In this document: positions 5,323-6,107 of the stretch, one piece after another
How positions within the stretch are numbered: the stretch's first letter is position 1
Layout: every line of letters begins with the position of its first letter
Source of the DNA: an uncultured Legionella sp.
GTDB taxonomy: Bacteria > Pseudomonadota > Gammaproteobacteria > Legionellales > Legionellaceae
Direction of reading: 5' to 3'
Length of the DNA: 6,107 nucleotides
Assembly (NCBI GenBank): GCA_903885895.1
Contig: CAISKC010000276.1
Span: 1-6,107, forward strand
Notes under the pieces: generated by a model
Database searches by the model: none
What the model was told of the DNA's origin: nothing
Seen by the model: the letters and a program-made list of their open reading frames with translations, nothing else
Made by a program: the position numbers and the translations under genes

Positions 5323-5841
5323 TATTTAAAATATCCTTCTTTTGCAAGTTGTAAATTAAATAAGACTGCTTAACGTCACCCCTTCGCTCCATTGCCATTA
5401 CAGCAACTTCATCACTACTACGAATGACTCCGCCATAGTTCTTGACATCGGTACTCTCATTCTATAGGTTCTTGCCTATCGAATTTCTTCCTTAGCATTC
5501 AAGCGACTACTTCCCGTAGTTCCACATCAGAGCCCGGATTAAACTCACGCCTTCTCTACGCCGGACACCGCTTACCCTGTAATCAGGTAACTGATAAGCT
5601 TATCCCGGAGCAAATTTCAGACTCCGGTTTTGATGTCACTTTCCTCTAACGACGCTTCAACAAAGGTTCAGCCTTATTCGTCTTTTTAATCCATACCTCA
5701 CCCAAAGATACTTGCCTTGGGCTTTACCCTCAACGCTCACCACCGTTGCTCTTTACAACAGCAGCTTGAGGCGGTTTGTAATCAGCTCCTGAAAGCCGAA
5801 TACGGTGGGCCTACCACCATCTCTAATGTAGCTTTTCACAC
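5323..5841 (-). ncRNA. Group II intron domains I-IV (5' ribozyme part), no gene
   Basis: These 519 nt hold no credible protein gene and are the structured 5' portion of the intron. It opens GTGTGAAAAGC, and multiple short stems can be seen, such as GGTGGTAGGCCCACC near the start. The last part is the domain IV leader with the ribosome site of the maturase. The individual domains are not assigned here beyond the exon-binding sites. Confidence 0.75.
5574..5631 (-). ncRNA. Intron exon-binding sites EBS2 and EBS1
   Basis: On the minus strand, AAAACC (5631-5626) is the exact complement of GGTTTT at exon positions -13 to -8. GATTAC (5584-5579) pairs with GTGATT at -6 to -1, using four Watson-Crick and two G-U pairs. 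The second lies in the loop of an ACCTG/CAGGGT hairpin (5588-5574), and EBS2 precedes EBS1 in the order found in domain I. Together they support the 5' splice site at 5841. Short pairings can arise by chance, and a second GATTAC occurs earlier in domain I. Confidence 0.55.
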
Positions 5842-5846
5842 AATCA

Positions 5847-6107
5847 CTAAAACCCAATTATGTTGCTACGGCGCACGAAATTTCTGAGGTTTACGGCTAC
5901 CCCGCCTGATGTTGTAAGTTCGGTTGCTCGCATGGCCTTTGAAAAAACAGATGAGTAAAACTGATTGGATTTTTGTTCTTTATCCTTGGGGTCATGAGTC
6001 GCTTTGCAATATTCACCATAGCAGTAAGCCAATGCTGGTCCAATAGATCCCCCAGGCACAGTATAGACTATCTTACTATGAGCTGAGACGTGATCGTTTC
6101 CGTAAAG
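5847..6107 (-). CDS. C-terminal end of an unrecognised protein (runs off right edge)
   Basis: The frame is open from the window edge to a TAG at 5847-5849, giving 86 residues with no start codon needed inside the window. A GTG at 6059 is internal and not a credible start, because the frame continues upstream with ordinary residues (LYGNDHVSAHSKIVY). Visible are a glycine-rich turn (VPGGSIGPALAYCYGEYC), a charged stretch (DPKDKEQKS) and a basic ending (NFVRRSNIIGF). I see no membrane segment or known motif and cannot assign a family. The gene is co-oriented with the group II intron, which starts 5 nt after its stop, and its probable terminator lies beyond the intron at 2646-2672. In a Legionella-like genome an effector or phage/plasmid gene is possible, but nothing here shows it. 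Confidence 0.6.
   Translation of the reverse strand, partial: LYGNDHVSAHSKIVYTVPGGSIGPALAYCYGEYCKATHDPKDKEQKSNQFYSSVFSKAMRATELTTSGGVAVNLRNFVRRSNIIGF

Larger units (their letters stand above)
2693..5841 (-). mobile_element. Group II intron, bacterial class D (RmInt1-like), interrupted by an IS
   Basis: The 5' end is GTGTG at 5841-5837 on the minus strand, followed by about 510 nt of domains I-IV and then the intron-encoded protein gene from 5322. At the 3' end, domain V (2765-2732) and domain VI (2728-2695) follow the stop codon of that gene. The 3' boundary is placed at the terminal AC (2694-2693) and may be off by two bases. Subtracting the 1313-bp IS and one 5-bp duplication leaves about 1831 nt, close to RmInt1 at about 1.88 kb. 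The IEP lacks an HNH endonuclease domain, which suits class D elements that target DNA exposed at replication forks. The intron lies in the sense orientation, 5 nt beyond the stop codon of the gene at 5847-6107. The RNA core looks complete, but the IS in domain IV breaks the maturase, so splicing and mobility are probably lost unless supplied in trans. Confidence 0.88.

Noticed and set aside
5872..5876. GTGCG (minus strand, from 5876) as the intron 5' end
   Set aside because: It also fits the GUGYG rule, but the GTGTG at 5841 is followed by a typical domain I start and its upstream exon pairs with EBS1 and EBS2; GTGCG would also cut the coding sequence.
1..6107. CRISPR arrays, tRNA or rRNA genes, replication origin
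   Set aside because: No regularly spaced repeats, cloverleaf or rRNA-like sequence was seen on either strand.

Overview
The window is an AT-rich accessory region made mostly of mobile DNA, with two non-mobile genes between the elements. The organism looks like a gammaproteobacterium, most plausibly in the Legionellales (Legionella or a relative). The reasons are the low GC content, the IS2-type IS and RmInt1-type intron, and a 200-residue protein with a Legionella-style leucine-rich-repeat flavour, an acidic/serine-rich tail and a eukaryotic-type CaaX ending. This is an inference; there is no rRNA or housekeeping gene to settle it.

Left third (1-1793). A Tn3-family transposase gene (N-terminal 349 residues, running off the left edge on the minus strand) is divergent from a short FimB/FimE-type tyrosine recombinase gene. 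The 170 bp between them hold a compact dyad (1094-1123) with the architecture of a tyrosine-recombinase core site, plus further copies of its arm motif. The two genes and the site probably form the transposition and cointegrate-resolution module of one Tn3-family transposon. Neither transposon end could be identified.

Middle (1794-2690). A monocistronic gene with its own likely sigma70 promoter, a good ribosome binding site and a 13-bp terminator-like hairpin encodes the CaaX-ending protein (Cys-Arg-Ile-Met), a candidate secreted effector. Its promoter also carries a near match to the Legionella PmrA box.

Right half (2693-6107). The C-terminal 86 codons of an unrecognised gene enter from the right edge on the minus strand. 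A bacterial class D (RmInt1-like) group II intron sits 5 nt past that gene's stop codon and just before its probable rho-independent terminator. Domain V (34 nt), domain VI, the GUGUG 5' end and EBS1/EBS2-IBS pairings are all visible. The intron's reverse transcriptase/maturase gene is broken by a complete 1313-bp IS3-family (IS2 group) insertion sequence on the opposite strand, flanked by a 5-bp target duplication. Removing the IS and one duplication restores an exact 411-codon open frame, and the break lies just before the YADD catalytic motif. The intron is therefore now probably unable to move without help, while the IS looks intact, with a -1 frameshift site joining its two reading frames.
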